Assembly: GCF_035492835.1 (NCBI RefSeq)
Contig: NZ_DATJIY010000219.1
Coordinates: 1-64,000, forward strand
DNA: 64,000 nt
Direction of reading: 5' to 3'
Origin: Dinghuibacter sp035492835
GTDB lineage: Bacteria; Bacteroidota; Bacteroidia; Chitinophagales; Chitinophagaceae
In this document: piece after piece, positions 33,948-42,371 of the stretch
How the letters are laid out: every line of letters starts with the position of its first letter
Position numbering within the stretch: position 1 is the stretch's first letter
Translations under genes and position numbers: made by a program
The notes under the pieces: model-generated
What the model was told of the DNA's origin: nothing
What the model saw: only the letters and a program-made list of their open reading frames with translations
Database searches by the model: none

Positions 33948-36382
33948 CCTACGACCTGTACCGGGTAGCACAAATCACCGGGGGGGAAATACTGGCAGGG
34001 GGCGTGCCCACCAGGGTCCTTTACCTTATCCAGGACAGCCGGCGGGTCATCCACCCGGAGAGCAGCCTCTTTTTTGCCATACAGACCGCTAAAAGAGATG
34101 GCCACGATTTTATCGCCGACGCCTACAAGGCAGGCGTCCGGCAGTTCGTGGTGTCCCGCGATATTAGCGAACGCTCAGTCCCCGGCGCGGGCATCCTGAA
34201 AGTCGATAACACCCTAAAAGCCCTTGGGACCCTCGCAGCGGCGCACCGGGCGCAATTCCACCTGCCCGTTGTGGGGATCACGGGCTCCAACGGCAAAACC
34301 ATTGTAAAGGAATGGCTCTATCAATTGCTCCACGACCGCTATACCATCGTTCGCAGCCCACGCAGCTATAATTCCCAGATAGGCGTGCCGCTGTCCGTCT
34401 GGCAGATCCGCCCCGAAGATACCCTGGGCATTTTCGAGGCGGGGATTTCGCTCCCCGGTGAAATGGAACGGCTCGAGCCCATCATCCGGCCAACATATGG
34501 CATCTTGACGAATATAGGCGCCGCGCACGACGAAGGCTTCCAAAACCGGGAAGAAAAGCTAAAAGAAAAGCTTAAGCTATTTATACACGCCGACTGGTTG
34601 ATCTATAACGAAGACGACCCGAACATACAGGTCGACACGGTAACGGCGAAAAAATTCTCCTGGAGCCGCAAGAACCCAAAAGCCACGCTCCATTTGACAA
34701 ACATCAAAGCGATCAACGGTAAAACAACGATAGAAGGCATCTATGAAAACCAAATAGTAACCACGGAAATCCCCTTCACCGACGAAGCCTCCATCGAAAA
34801 CGCCATCCACTGCTGGTCCCTGTTACTGCTCATGCAGGTCCCCGACCGCGGCATGGCCCGTCTCCAGCCCGTGGCCATGCGCCTGGAGCTCAAGCAGGCC
34901 CAGCACCAGTGCACCCTGATCAACGACAGCTATAGCGCCGACCTGGATTCATTATACATCGCCCTCGACTTTCTTTCCCAACAACACCAGCATCCGCGCA
35001 AAACGGTCATCCTTTCCGACCTGCTGGAGACCGGGCTGCCCGAAACGGAAGTCTATAAAAAGATCTCGCAAGCCTTCAAAAACCGCAAGGTCGACCGGTT
35101 CATCGGCATCGGCCCGCGCATCAAAAACGCGCAACGGCTGTTCGACGGCATCAAAGACACGCACTTCTACAATGACACCGAAGAATTCCTGAAATCCGCC
35201 CCGGGTTTCCATGACGAAACCATCCTCCTCAAGGGCGCCCGCGCCTTCGCCTTCGAGCGCATCAGCCGGTTGCTGGAGCTCCAGGCCCATCAGACCGTAT
35301 TGGAGATCGACCTCGACGCCATGGCCCGGAACCTCCAGGCGCACAGGCAACGGCTTAGCCCGCAAACCCGGATCATGGCCATGGTCAAGGCGTTCTCTTA
35401 CGGCAGCGGAAGCTATGAAATAGCGAACCTCCTCCAATTCCATAAGGTAGATTACCTGGCCGTCGCCTATGCCGACGAAGGCGTGCACCTGCGGGACTCG
35501 GGCATCACCATGCCCATCATGGTCATGAACCCGGAGACCAGCGCCTATGAGACCCTGGTCCGCCACCACCTCGAACCTGAAATCTTTTCGTTCTCCGTGC
35601 TAAAAACCTTCCGGGACTACCTGGAAGAGGAAGGCATACAGCGATACCCCGTACACATAAAGCTCGATACCGGCATGCACCGGTTGGGCTTCATGCCGGT
35701 CGAAATCGCAACCCTGGCGAAGACGTTACAAACGGACCCCGCCGTCGAGGTCAGGAGCGTCTTCAGCCACCTGGCCGCCAGCGAGGACCCTTCCGAAGAC
35801 ACCTTTACCCGTCTGCAGGCCGGGCGCTTCATTGAAGGCTGCGCCGTTTTGCGCGCCGCGCTCCCCTATCCCTTCCTGCAACACATCGACAATACCGCCG
35901 GCGCGCTCCGTCATCCTGAGTTCCAGTTCGATATGGTGCGCCTGGGCATCGGTCTGTACGGCGTCGACGGGACGGGGACGCTCCCATTAGAAGAAGTTTC
36001 CACCCTAAAAACAAATATCGCCCAGCTACACCGCCTGGAGCCCGGGGAAACCGTGGGCTACAACCGCCGGGGAACCATCGACCGTCCGTCTTTAATTGCC
36101 ACCGTCCGTATAGGATATGCCGATGGTTATCCAAGACGGTTGGGCAATGGCGTGGGCCGCATGCTCGTCAGGGGCCGGCTCGCGCCTACCATCGGCGCCA
36201 TTGCCATGGACATGTGTATGCTGGATGTCACGGGAATAGGGGGTGTCGAAGAGGGTGACGAAGTTGTCGTTTTCGGAGCGGGGCTTTCCGTCTCCCAGGT
36301 CGCGGGGTGGGCCGGAACCATTCCCTACGAAATCCTGACAGGCGTCAGCCAGCGGGTACGCAGGATATATTTTGAACAATAA
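33944..36382 (+). CDS. Bifunctional MurF-like ligase / alanine racemase
   Basis: This 812-residue fusion is well known in Bacteroidota. Residues ~1-445 form a MurF-like ligase with the P-loop GITGSNGKT (111-119); its counterpart of the DAYNANP motif reads NDSYSADLDSL, so the acceptor-side site has diverged from the housekeeping copy at 26903. Residues ~450-812 form a fold-III alanine racemase, with VLEIDLDAMARNLQAH, the PLP lysine at ~482 in MAMVKAFSYGSG, HIKLDTGMHRLGF and the C-terminal tyrosine region VGYNRRGTID. The racemase makes D-Ala. Whether the ligase half is active is open. Confidence 0.93.
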   Translation: MTYDLYRVAQITGGEILAGGVPTRVLYLIQDSRRVIHPESSLFFAIQTAKRDGHDFIADAYKAGVRQFVVSRDISERSVPGAGILKVDNTLKALGTLAAAHRAQFHLPVVGITGSNGKTIVKEWLYQLLHDRYTIVRSPRSYNSQIGVPLSVWQIRPEDTLGIFEAGISLPGEMERLEPIIRPTYGILTNIGAAHDEGFQNREEKLKEKLKLFIHADWLIYNEDDPNIQVDTVTAKKFSWSRKNPKATLHLTNIKAINGKTTIEGIYENQIVTTEIPFTDEASIENAIHCWSLLLLMQVPDRGMARLQPVAMRLELKQAQHQCTLINDSYSADLDSLYIALDFLSQQHQHPRKTVILSDLLETGLPETEVYKKISQAFKNRKVDRFIGIGPRIKNAQRLFDGIKDTHFYNDTEEFLKSAPGFHDETILLKGARAFAFERISRLLELQAHQTVLEIDLDAMARNLQAHRQRLSPQTRIMAMVKAFSYGSGSYEIANLLQFHKVDYLAVAYADEGVHLRDSGITMPIMVMNPETSAYETLVRHHLEPEIFSFSVLKTFRDYLEEEGIQRYPVHIKLDTGMHRLGFMPVEIATLAKTLQTDPAVEVRSVFSHLAASEDPSEDTFTRLQAGRFIEGCAVLRAALPYPFLQHIDNTAGALRHPEFQFDMVRLGIGLYGVDGTGTLPLEEVSTLKTNIAQLHRLEPGETVGYNRRGTIDRPSLIATVRIGYADGYPRRLGNGVGRMLVRGRLAPTIGAIAMDMCMLDVTGIGGVEEGDEVVVFGAGLSVSQVAGWAGTIPYEILTGVSQRVRRIYFEQ

Positions 36383-36385
36383 CAT

Positions 36386-36393
36386 TATCTTTG
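36386..36393 (+). promoter_or_regulatory. -7 element of an lspA promoter (TATCTTTG)
   Basis: Exact TAnnTTTG in the 27-bp gap after the murF-alr fusion, 16 nt before the GTG start of lspA. A TTTG at 36371-36374 is too close (11 nt) to serve as a standard -33 element. Confidence 0.4.
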
Positions 36394-36409
36394 ACGAAAA
36401 CCGGTTCTT

Positions 36410-37069
36410 GTGAAGCTCAAACACGTATTTGGCATCATTATATTGCTATTGGCAGCCGACCAGGCGCTGAAATTCTATGTAAAGACGCACTTTCACCTGT
36501 ATGACGAACACTTCGTTATCCGCCCCTGGTTCCGTTTGTACTTTATCGAAAACGAAGGCATGGCCTACGGCGCCACTTTTGGCGACGGCAGCTGGGCCAA
36601 GCTCGCGCTCACCCTCTTCCGGCTGGCGGCCGTCGTGTTCGGCAGCTTCTACCTGGTGCGCATCGTACGGGAAAAATACCACCCCGGTTTTATCGTCTGT
36701 GCCGCGCTGATCTACGCGGGCGCCATGGGCAACCTCATCGACAGTCTTTTTTACGGGCTCATATTTACGGAAAGCACACGCGATACCTTCTCACAGGCCT
36801 TTACGGGTCACGGGTACGCAGGTTTCCTGCATGGCAGCGTGGTTGACATGCTGTATTTCCCGATCGTGAACAACAAGCTGCTGCCCGGCTGGATACCCTT
36901 TTGGGGAGGCACCCGGTTCACGTTCTTTCAACCCATCTTCAATATTGCTGACGCATGCATTTCGGTTGGCGTGATTGCCATCCTGGTCTGTCAGAAGAAG
37001 TTCTTCAAAAGGCACCGGCACGAAGAAAAATCCAGCGCAAAGGTAGACGAGATGCAAACCACCCGCTAG
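36410..37069 (+). CDS. lspA: Lipoprotein signal peptidase (signal peptidase II)
   Basis: This 219-residue inner-membrane aspartyl protease starts with GTG. It has four transmembrane helices and the family motifs: AADQALKFYVK, FIENEGMAYG, GAMGNLIDSLFYG, and the two catalytic aspartates in VVDMLYFP and FNIADACIS. It cleaves prolipoproteins ahead of the lipidated Cys and thus matures GldJ, the DUF4292 protein and the other lipoproteins here. It is longer than E. coli LspA (164), with a charged C-terminal tail, as is common in this phylum. Confidence 0.95.
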   Translation: MKLKHVFGIIILLLAADQALKFYVKTHFHLYDEHFVIRPWFRLYFIENEGMAYGATFGDGSWAKLALTLFRLAAVVFGSFYLVRIVREKYHPGFIVCAALIYAGAMGNLIDSLFYGLIFTESTRDTFSQAFTGHGYAGFLHGSVVDMLYFPIVNNKLLPGWIPFWGGTRFTFFQPIFNIADACISVGVIAILVCQKKFFKRHRHEEKSSAKVDEMQTTR

Positions 37070-37167
37070 GGTACGGATTAAAAACTCGGCCAGTTTAATT
37101 AGCGTAGTAGGCGTGTTAGCAACGGCTCATTAAATTTCCGCAAATTCGCCGACATTATCAAATATGG

Positions 37168-38571
37168 TTAGCTAGGCAACTGTCCAACCATTTTTGACGG
37201 TACGACCCATTGGTCGAACTCTTCCGGGGTAAGGTATCCTAATGAGACGGCCATCTCCTTGAGCGTTTTACCCTCCTTGTGGGCCTTTTGCGCGATCTCG
37301 GCGGCCTTGTAGTATCCGATCCTGGTATTGAGGGCCGTGACGAGCATCAGCGAGTTGTTGACGTGAGCCTGGATATTGGCTTCGATGGGCTCGATACCCA
37401 CGGCGCACTTATCGTTGAAGCTGACGCATCCGTCCCCGATCAGACGCGCGCTGTGCAGGAAGTTATAGATCATCATCGGCTTGAAGACGTTCAGCTCGAA
37501 GTGGCCCGTGGCGCCCCCGACGTTGATCGCCACATCGTTCCCCAGCACCTGGGCGGCGATCATGGTCAAGGCCTCGCACTGTGTGGGGTTCACCTTCCCG
37601 GGCATGATGGACGATCCCGGCTCGTTATCGGGTATGTGTATTTCACCGATCCCCGCCCTGGGGCCCGAACTGAGCATCCGTACGTCGTTGGCGATTTTCA
37701 TCAGGCTGACCGCAACGGTCTTGAGCGCCCCGTGCGCCTCGACGATGGCGTCGTGGGCGGCCAGCGATTCGAATTTGTTCTCCGCCGTCACGAGGGGCAG
37801 CCCCGTTTGTTCGGCGATATGACGGGCAACGTTGACCGCATAGCCCTCGGGGGTATTGATGCCGGTCCCGACGGCAGTGCCGCCCAGGGCGAGCTCGGAA
37901 AGGTGTGGAAGGGTATTCTTGATCGCCCGCAGCCCGTGGTCCAGCTGGGACACGTACCCGCTGAATTCCTGGCCGAGCGTGAGGGGGGTGGCGTCCATAA
38001 AGTGGGTGCGCCCGATCTTCACCACGTGCATGTACTGCTTGCTCTTTGCCGCCAGCGTGTCGCGGAGTTTTTCGATGCCAGGTATGGTCGTTTCCACCAG
38101 CATCTTGTAGGCCGCTATGTGCATCGCGGTCGGGAAGGTATCGTTGGAAGACTGGGATTTGTTGACGTCGTCGTTGGGCGCGAGGAACTTTTCCTTGTCC
38201 TCCAGCTTACCCCCGTGCAGCACGTGCCCGCGGTAGGCGATCACCTCGTTGACGTTCATGTTGCTTTGGGTACCGCTGCCCGTTTGCCAGACCACCAGCG
38301 GGAAGAACTCGTCCAGCTTACCCGCCAGTATCTCGTCGCAGACGGCGGCTATCACGTCCTTTTTCTCCGCGGAAAGCACGCCCGCATCGACGTTGGCGAG
38401 CGCCGCCGCCTTCTTCAGATAGGCGAAAGCGCGGATGATCTCCTTTGGCATCCGGTTGATGTCCTGGGCGATCTTGAAATTGTCGATGCTGCGTTGGGTC
38501 TGGGCTCCATAGTAGGCATGGGCGGGAACCTTGACTTCCCCCATGGTGTCCTTCTCGATGCGGTATTCCAT
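37168..38571 (-). CDS. fumC: Class II fumarate hydratase
   Basis: This 467-residue enzyme converts fumarate to malate in the TCA cycle and needs no iron. Class II motifs are TFPTAMHIAAY, GRTHFMDATPLTLGQEFSGY, GGTAVGTGINTPEGY and the signature GSSIMPGKVNPTQCEAL. It is the last gene of the run sulfite reductase-cobA-siroheme synthase-fumC, starting 26 nt after the previous stop. TAACTTAG overlapping that stop (38593-38600) could be a weak promoter of its own, so dependence on the sulfur operon is uncertain. Confidence 0.96.
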   Translation of the reverse strand: MEYRIEKDTMGEVKVPAHAYYGAQTQRSIDNFKIAQDINRMPKEIIRAFAYLKKAAALANVDAGVLSAEKKDVIAAVCDEILAGKLDEFFPLVVWQTGSGTQSNMNVNEVIAYRGHVLHGGKLEDKEKFLAPNDDVNKSQSSNDTFPTAMHIAAYKMLVETTIPGIEKLRDTLAAKSKQYMHVVKIGRTHFMDATPLTLGQEFSGYVSQLDHGLRAIKNTLPHLSELALGGTAVGTGINTPEGYAVNVARHIAEQTGLPLVTAENKFESLAAHDAIVEAHGALKTVAVSLMKIANDVRMLSSGPRAGIGEIHIPDNEPGSSIMPGKVNPTQCEALTMIAAQVLGNDVAINVGGATGHFELNVFKPMMIYNFLHSARLIGDGCVSFNDKCAVGIEPIEANIQAHVNNSLMLVTALNTRIGYYKAAEIAQKAHKEGKTLKEMAVSLGYLTPEEFDQWVVPSKMVGQLPS

Positions 38572-38597
38572 AAGTGAACTGATTTGCGAGCGCTAAG

Positions 38598-39197
38598 TTA
38601 AGGCAAATCATCCGAAGTGTTCCTGGACTCCAAAAGCGAGCGGGTGAGGTTGTCGAGCTGCCGTATCTTCTCCGGCAGGTCGCCCTTCATGCGATCCCGG
38701 AGGGCGTTCAGGCGTAACAAAAGGTCGTCGGTTTCGTCGGGAAAGATCTCTGAAAACAGCTCCCGCAGCCGTTTGGCCATGGTGGGTGACTTCCCGTTGG
38801 TGGAGATGGCGATTTTCAGGTTGCCCTTGCGCACGACCGACGACAGGTAAAAGTCGCAAAGGTCCGGTGTATCCGCGACATTCAGCAGGATGCCGCGCCG
38901 CCGGCACTCCCCGCGAATCACCTCGTTGACTGTCGCATCCCCCGTGGCGCATATAACGAGCTGCTTCCCGTCAAGGTCTTCCGGCGCAAACGGCCTTTCA
39001 AAAACGGATACCTGAGGGTGCGCCGCCAGCAGCGCCTGCAAATCCGGCGAGACCGCGGAAGCCACGACGGTAAGCCTGGCTGAAGGGTCGTTGGCGAGTA
39101 CGGCGTTTGCTTTTTCCAAACCCACCTTCCCCCCGCCCACCAGCAGGGTCCCGACCTGATCGAGCTTTACGAAGATGGGAAAAAGGTTGTTGCTCAT
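38598..39197 (-). CDS. Precorrin-2 dehydrogenase / sirohydrochlorin ferrochelatase-like (CysG N-domain type)
   Basis: The 199-residue protein is the stand-alone N-terminal half of CysG: NNLFPIFVKLDQVGTLLVGGG is an NAD-binding Rossmann start, followed by VICATGDATVN and DFYLSSVVRKGNLKIAISTNG, a segment conserved in siroheme synthases. It oxidises precorrin-2 and inserts iron to finish siroheme, the cofactor of the sulfite reductase two genes upstream. It overlaps the cobA stop by 4 nt. Confidence 0.92.
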   Translation of the reverse strand: MSNNLFPIFVKLDQVGTLLVGGGKVGLEKANAVLANDPSARLTVVASAVSPDLQALLAAHPQVSVFERPFAPEDLDGKQLVICATGDATVNEVIRGECRRRGILLNVADTPDLCDFYLSSVVRKGNLKIAISTNGKSPTMAKRLRELFSEIFPDETDDLLLRLNALRDRMKGDLPEKIRQLDNLTRSLLESRNTSDDLP

Positions 39198-39961
39198 ACC
39201 GCGACCCGCAGGCCCCCAGCCAGCAAAGATAGCTGGTGGGCCTCATAAAAGCGCACGACCTCCCCGATCACGATGACCGCCGGGTTTTTCAAGCCCTCCG
39301 CCTGCGCTATATCCGGGAGCTCGCCGATCGTGGCCACGCGTATGTGCTGGTCGGGCAGGCTTCCGTTCTGTATCACGGCCGCGGGCGTGCCCTCCTTTCC
39401 AAAGGCGGTGAACCGCTCGGCGATCTTGGACAGCTGCCCCATACCCATGAGGATCACCAGGGTGGTGCCGGCCTGGATGGCAAACTCCAGGTCGCTGGAA
39501 AGCTTGCGTGCTTCGGTTGTCCCGGTTATGACCCAAAAACCCTCGCTGACGCCCCTGGCGGTCACCGGGATGTGGTTGATCCCCGGGATGCCGATGGCGC
39601 TGCTGATCCCCGGGATGACCTCGGTGTCGATCCGGTACTTCTGGGCGTAGGCGATCTCTTCCTGACCGCGCCCGAAGACGAACGGATCACCGCCCTTCAA
39701 CCGTACCACGTGCCCCAGCGAAAAAACGTACTTCAGGATCATCAGGTTGATCTCTTTCTGCGTATAGAGGTGCACCCCCGAACGCTTCCCGACAAAACGG
39801 ATCAGGCATCCCTTTGAAGCGTGTTTCAGCAGCTCCGGGTTCACCAGGGCATCATATAGGATCACCCTGGCGTTTTTAATGGCCTCCAGCCCTTTCACGG
39901 TGATGAGGGAAGGGTCCCCGGGACCCGCGCCCACGAGGGTCAGTTTGGGGGTCGTAGACAT
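39194..39961 (-). CDS. cobA: Uroporphyrinogen-III C-methyltransferase
   Basis: The 255-residue SUMT starts at the ATG at 39961 (MSTTPKLTLVGAGPGDPSLI). It has class III methylase motifs: VGAGPGDP, VRLKGGDPFVFGRGQEE, VIPGISSAIG, HIPVTARG and LVILMGMGQL. It adds two methyl groups to uroporphyrinogen III to make precorrin-2, the first committed step to siroheme. The gap to the sulfite reductase stop is 2 nt. An in-frame reading from 40066 would overlap that gene by about 100 nt and is not needed. Confidence 0.95.
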   Translation of the reverse strand: MSTTPKLTLVGAGPGDPSLITVKGLEAIKNARVILYDALVNPELLKHASKGCLIRFVGKRSGVHLYTQKEINLMILKYVFSLGHVVRLKGGDPFVFGRGQEEIAYAQKYRIDTEVIPGISSAIGIPGINHIPVTARGVSEGFWVITGTTEARKLSSDLEFAIQAGTTLVILMGMGQLSKIAERFTAFGKEGTPAAVIQNGSLPDQHIRVATIGELPDIAQAEGLKNPAVIVIGEVVRFYEAHQLSLLAGGLRVAV

Positions 39962-39963
39962 GA

Positions 39964-42096
39964 TTATTGGCTTTGAAGAGCGGGTTCGGATTCCTGCGCT
40001 TTTTGCGCCTTTCGGAATTCCGTCGCCCAGTGATAAAAATCCCTCGCCTGCAGTAAATACGCCCAAGCGAAGTCAGCGGCCGGTTCGTTCTTGTTGATCT
40101 GCAGCGTTACGTCGCTCAGGTTGGGGAAAAGGTCGAACCGTCCCTCGGCGGTAAAGTGCTTGTCGAAGTCGCGGAGGATACCGGTCTGGGTATTGCAGGC
40201 AATCTGCTGGCCCAGCAGCAACCCCTTTGCCCCCTGTATAAAGGACGAGTAGACGTGATAGATACCGTCCGCATAGGCTCCTTCCTCGAAGGCCTGCGCG
40301 GCCCAGTCGAGTTTTTCTTCGGCCTCGAAGAGCAGCGTCTGCACCAGGTCGATCACGACGCCGGCGCATTCCCCCACGCCGATGGCGGTGGCGAACTTCT
40401 CCTGCCTGCCCCAGTCTACGAGCTCTTCATCCCGGATACCGGACAGGTCGGCCAGCGGTTTCAACAGCTCGTAGAAATATTTGTTCCCGCGGCGATCGAA
40501 GTACTCGTGGTAACGCTCCTTGGGCTCCTTGTTGGCATCGTAGTCCGTCAGCAGCACCCGGAGCGCCTGGGGCCCCCTGCGGCTGGGTATCTTGATCACC
40601 TTGTCGGAAATACGGCCAACGCCGTCCCCTACGACACCACCGCCCAGGCACACCTGGAGCGCCGGCACCACATTGCCCCCGCTCTTCAGCGAAGACCCAT
40701 GGAAACCGATCCCTGCCATACTATGCTGGCCGCAGGAGTTCATACATCCGCTGATCTTGATCTTGATGTCGGTATTGTGGAGCAGTTCCGGGAACTCCTC
40801 GTCCACGACCTGTTCCAGCGCCGCCGCGATGCCGGTGCTGCTGGAGATCGCCAGGTTGCACGTGTCGGTGCCTGGACAGGCCGTCACGTCGGCTACGCTG
40901 TCGAAACCGGGCGCGCCCAACCCATAGCTCTCCAGCACGCTGAAGAAATAGGGCAGGTGCTGGGGCCGGATATACCGGAAAAGCAAGCCTTGGTTGACCG
41001 TTACCCGGACGTCGTCCGCCGCCACCAATTTCAGGCGGTCCGCCAGCTGGCGGGCGGTCTCGGACGGCAGGTCCCCCAGGCTCACGCGAACATAAGCGCC
41101 GAAGTACCCCTCTTGTTTCTGCTCGAAAACATTGGTCTGCTTCCATAGCTCGTACTGGAGCGGGTTTTTGATGGAATAGGCGGGTATGGGGGTATAGAGG
41201 GCGGGCAATTCCGGCGCCGGCCACACATCCGCGTCGACGTGCACCCGGTGATTCTTGAGCGCCACGCGTTCCTCCTCCACCAGCCGGTTGAATTCCTCCA
41301 GCCCGATCTTTTGGAGCAGGAATTTCAACCGCGCCTTGTGCCGGCTGGCCCGTTCGCCATGCCGGTCAAATACCCGGAGCACGTTTTCGATGTAGGGGAT
41401 CAGCAGGTCGGCCTCGAGGAACTCGTGCGCCACATAGGCCAGCATCGGCTGCGCCCCGAGCCCCCCGGCCAACAGGACCTTGAATCCGCGGATCTCTTTG
41501 CCCTGCTCGTAGCGCACCTTGGGAATGACGCCGATATCGTGGATGAAAGTAAAGGCGGTATCTTTTTCGCTCGAAGAAAACGCGATCTTGAACTTGCGAC
41601 CCATGTCCTGGCAAACCGGATTGCGCAGGAAATAGGTGAAGGCCGCGTGCGCATAAGGCGTCACGTCGAAGGGCTCCAGCGGGTCGATCCCGGCCTGGTC
41701 GGAGGCCGTGATGTTGCGCACCGTATTCCCACACGCCTCGCGTATCGTTATGGACTCCTCCTCCAGCTTGGCCCAAAGCTCGGGCGTCCGGTCGAGGCTC
41801 ACAAAGTGGATCTGGATGTCCTGGCGGGTCGTGAGGTGCAGGTTCCCGGTCGCATATTCGTCGGATATGTCCGAGATCCGCTTCCATTGCGCCCACGTCA
41901 TCTTCCCGAAGGGAAGCTTGATGCGGATCATCTGCACGCCCGGCTGACGTTGTCCGTAAATACCCCTAGCCAATCGGAGGCTCCGGAATTTCTCATCGGG
42001 AATCTTCCCGTCCCGGAAGAGCTTGATCTTTTTCTCCAGGTCGATAATGTCTTTTTCGACGATCGGGTTTTCCAGTTCAGTCCTGAAACTCTGCAT
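39964..42096 (-). CDS. Ferredoxin-type sulfite/nitrite reductase with C-terminal helical (HEPN-like) extension
   Basis: The 710-residue siroheme/4Fe-4S reductase starts at 42096 (MQSFRTELENPIVEKDIIDL). The cluster and siroheme cysteines are at ~407 and ~413 (TACPGTDTC) and ~451 and ~455 (GCMNSC). Two ferredoxin-like half-domains (with LTTRQDIQIHF) precede them. Residues ~555-710 are an extra helical domain after the usual end of the enzyme, with GVGECAGVVIDLV and an Ala-rich helix; similar regions in Bacteroidota are labelled HEPN-like. The linked siroheme genes and the cysteine-rich leader favour sulfite over nitrite as substrate. No flavoprotein partner gene is present. Confidence 0.93.
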   Translation of the reverse strand: MQSFRTELENPIVEKDIIDLEKKIKLFRDGKIPDEKFRSLRLARGIYGQRQPGVQMIRIKLPFGKMTWAQWKRISDISDEYATGNLHLTTRQDIQIHFVSLDRTPELWAKLEEESITIREACGNTVRNITASDQAGIDPLEPFDVTPYAHAAFTYFLRNPVCQDMGRKFKIAFSSSEKDTAFTFIHDIGVIPKVRYEQGKEIRGFKVLLAGGLGAQPMLAYVAHEFLEADLLIPYIENVLRVFDRHGERASRHKARLKFLLQKIGLEEFNRLVEEERVALKNHRVHVDADVWPAPELPALYTPIPAYSIKNPLQYELWKQTNVFEQKQEGYFGAYVRVSLGDLPSETARQLADRLKLVAADDVRVTVNQGLLFRYIRPQHLPYFFSVLESYGLGAPGFDSVADVTACPGTDTCNLAISSSTGIAAALEQVVDEEFPELLHNTDIKIKISGCMNSCGQHSMAGIGFHGSSLKSGGNVVPALQVCLGGGVVGDGVGRISDKVIKIPSRRGPQALRVLLTDYDANKEPKERYHEYFDRRGNKYFYELLKPLADLSGIRDEELVDWGRQEKFATAIGVGECAGVVIDLVQTLLFEAEEKLDWAAQAFEEGAYADGIYHVYSSFIQGAKGLLLGQQIACNTQTGILRDFDKHFTAEGRFDLFPNLSDVTLQINKNEPAADFAWAYLLQARDFYHWATEFRKAQKAQESEPALQSQ

Positions 42097-42137
42097 AACG
42101 CTGGTTTTTGTTTTATGGCGGACCACGGGCCCGCCGG

Positions 42138-42200
42138 CCGAAGGCCCATCATTGATATTTTTCGGCGGCGAATTAAATTCCTAAAGAATTTGCCGCCGAA
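42138..42200 (-). promoter_or_regulatory. Second leader hairpin and repeated arm before the sulfite reductase
   Basis: On the minus-strand RNA, positions 42200-42187 and 42174-42161 form a stem of 14 pairs with one mismatch, just past the attenuator terminator. Further on, GGCCUUCGG at 42146-42138 repeats the 5' arm of that terminator (42230-42222) exactly. The 3' arm CCGAAGG could therefore pair with either copy, which offers a switch. The structural proposal is inferred from complementarity. Confidence 0.4.
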
Positions 42201-42233
42201 AAACAAAGACCTTCGGTATTTCCGAAGGCCTTT
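42200..42233 (-). terminator. Attenuator terminator in the sulfite reductase leader
   Basis: On the minus strand, AAAGGCCUUCGG and CCGAAGGUCUUU form a 12-bp stem including one G-U pair, with loop AAAUA (42217-42221), followed by GUUUUU. It is an intrinsic terminator placed between the cysteine-rich leader ORF (stop at 42260) and the sulfite reductase start (42096), i.e. within the leader and not at an operon end. UUUGCA (42282-42277) inside the leader ORF is complementary to UGCAAA (42236-42231), which overlaps the stem base and could help an antiterminator form. Confidence 0.65.
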
Positions 42234-42259
42234 GCACGTTGTATAATCAGTTTTTTTGA

Positions 42260-42346
42260 CTAATGATCCGTAAGCATGCAAACGCCCCGTCCCCGGTTAC
42301 AAGGGGAACAACAGCACTCCATCATGTGTTTATTATGACGCTTCAT
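42260..42346 (-). CDS. Cysteine-rich leader peptide (28 residues)
   Basis: A short ORF read from ATG 42346 to TAG 42260. The peptide begins MKRHNKHMMECCCSPC and has cysteines at 11, 12, 13, 16 and 23: five Cys in 28 residues, three of them consecutive. It lies 26 nt after a full consensus promoter and is followed by an intrinsic terminator and then the sulfite reductase-siroheme operon. This layout is that of a leader peptide whose Cys codons sense charged tRNA-Cys: stalling when cysteine is scarce would let transcription continue. Cys-codon-rich upstream ORFs control sulfur genes in mycobacteria; here the role is inferred. A small metal-binding peptide is the alternative. Confidence 0.6.
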   Translation of the reverse strand: MKRHNKHMMECCCSPCNRGRGVCMLTDH

Positions 42347-42371
42347 ATCCCTACCATTTAAGTAGACTTCA

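Noticed and set aside
39964..42096. Assimilatory nitrite reductase as the primary call
   Set aside because: The motifs alone cannot exclude it, but no nitrate or nitrite genes are near and the leader is rich in cysteine codons, so sulfite is the better substrate.
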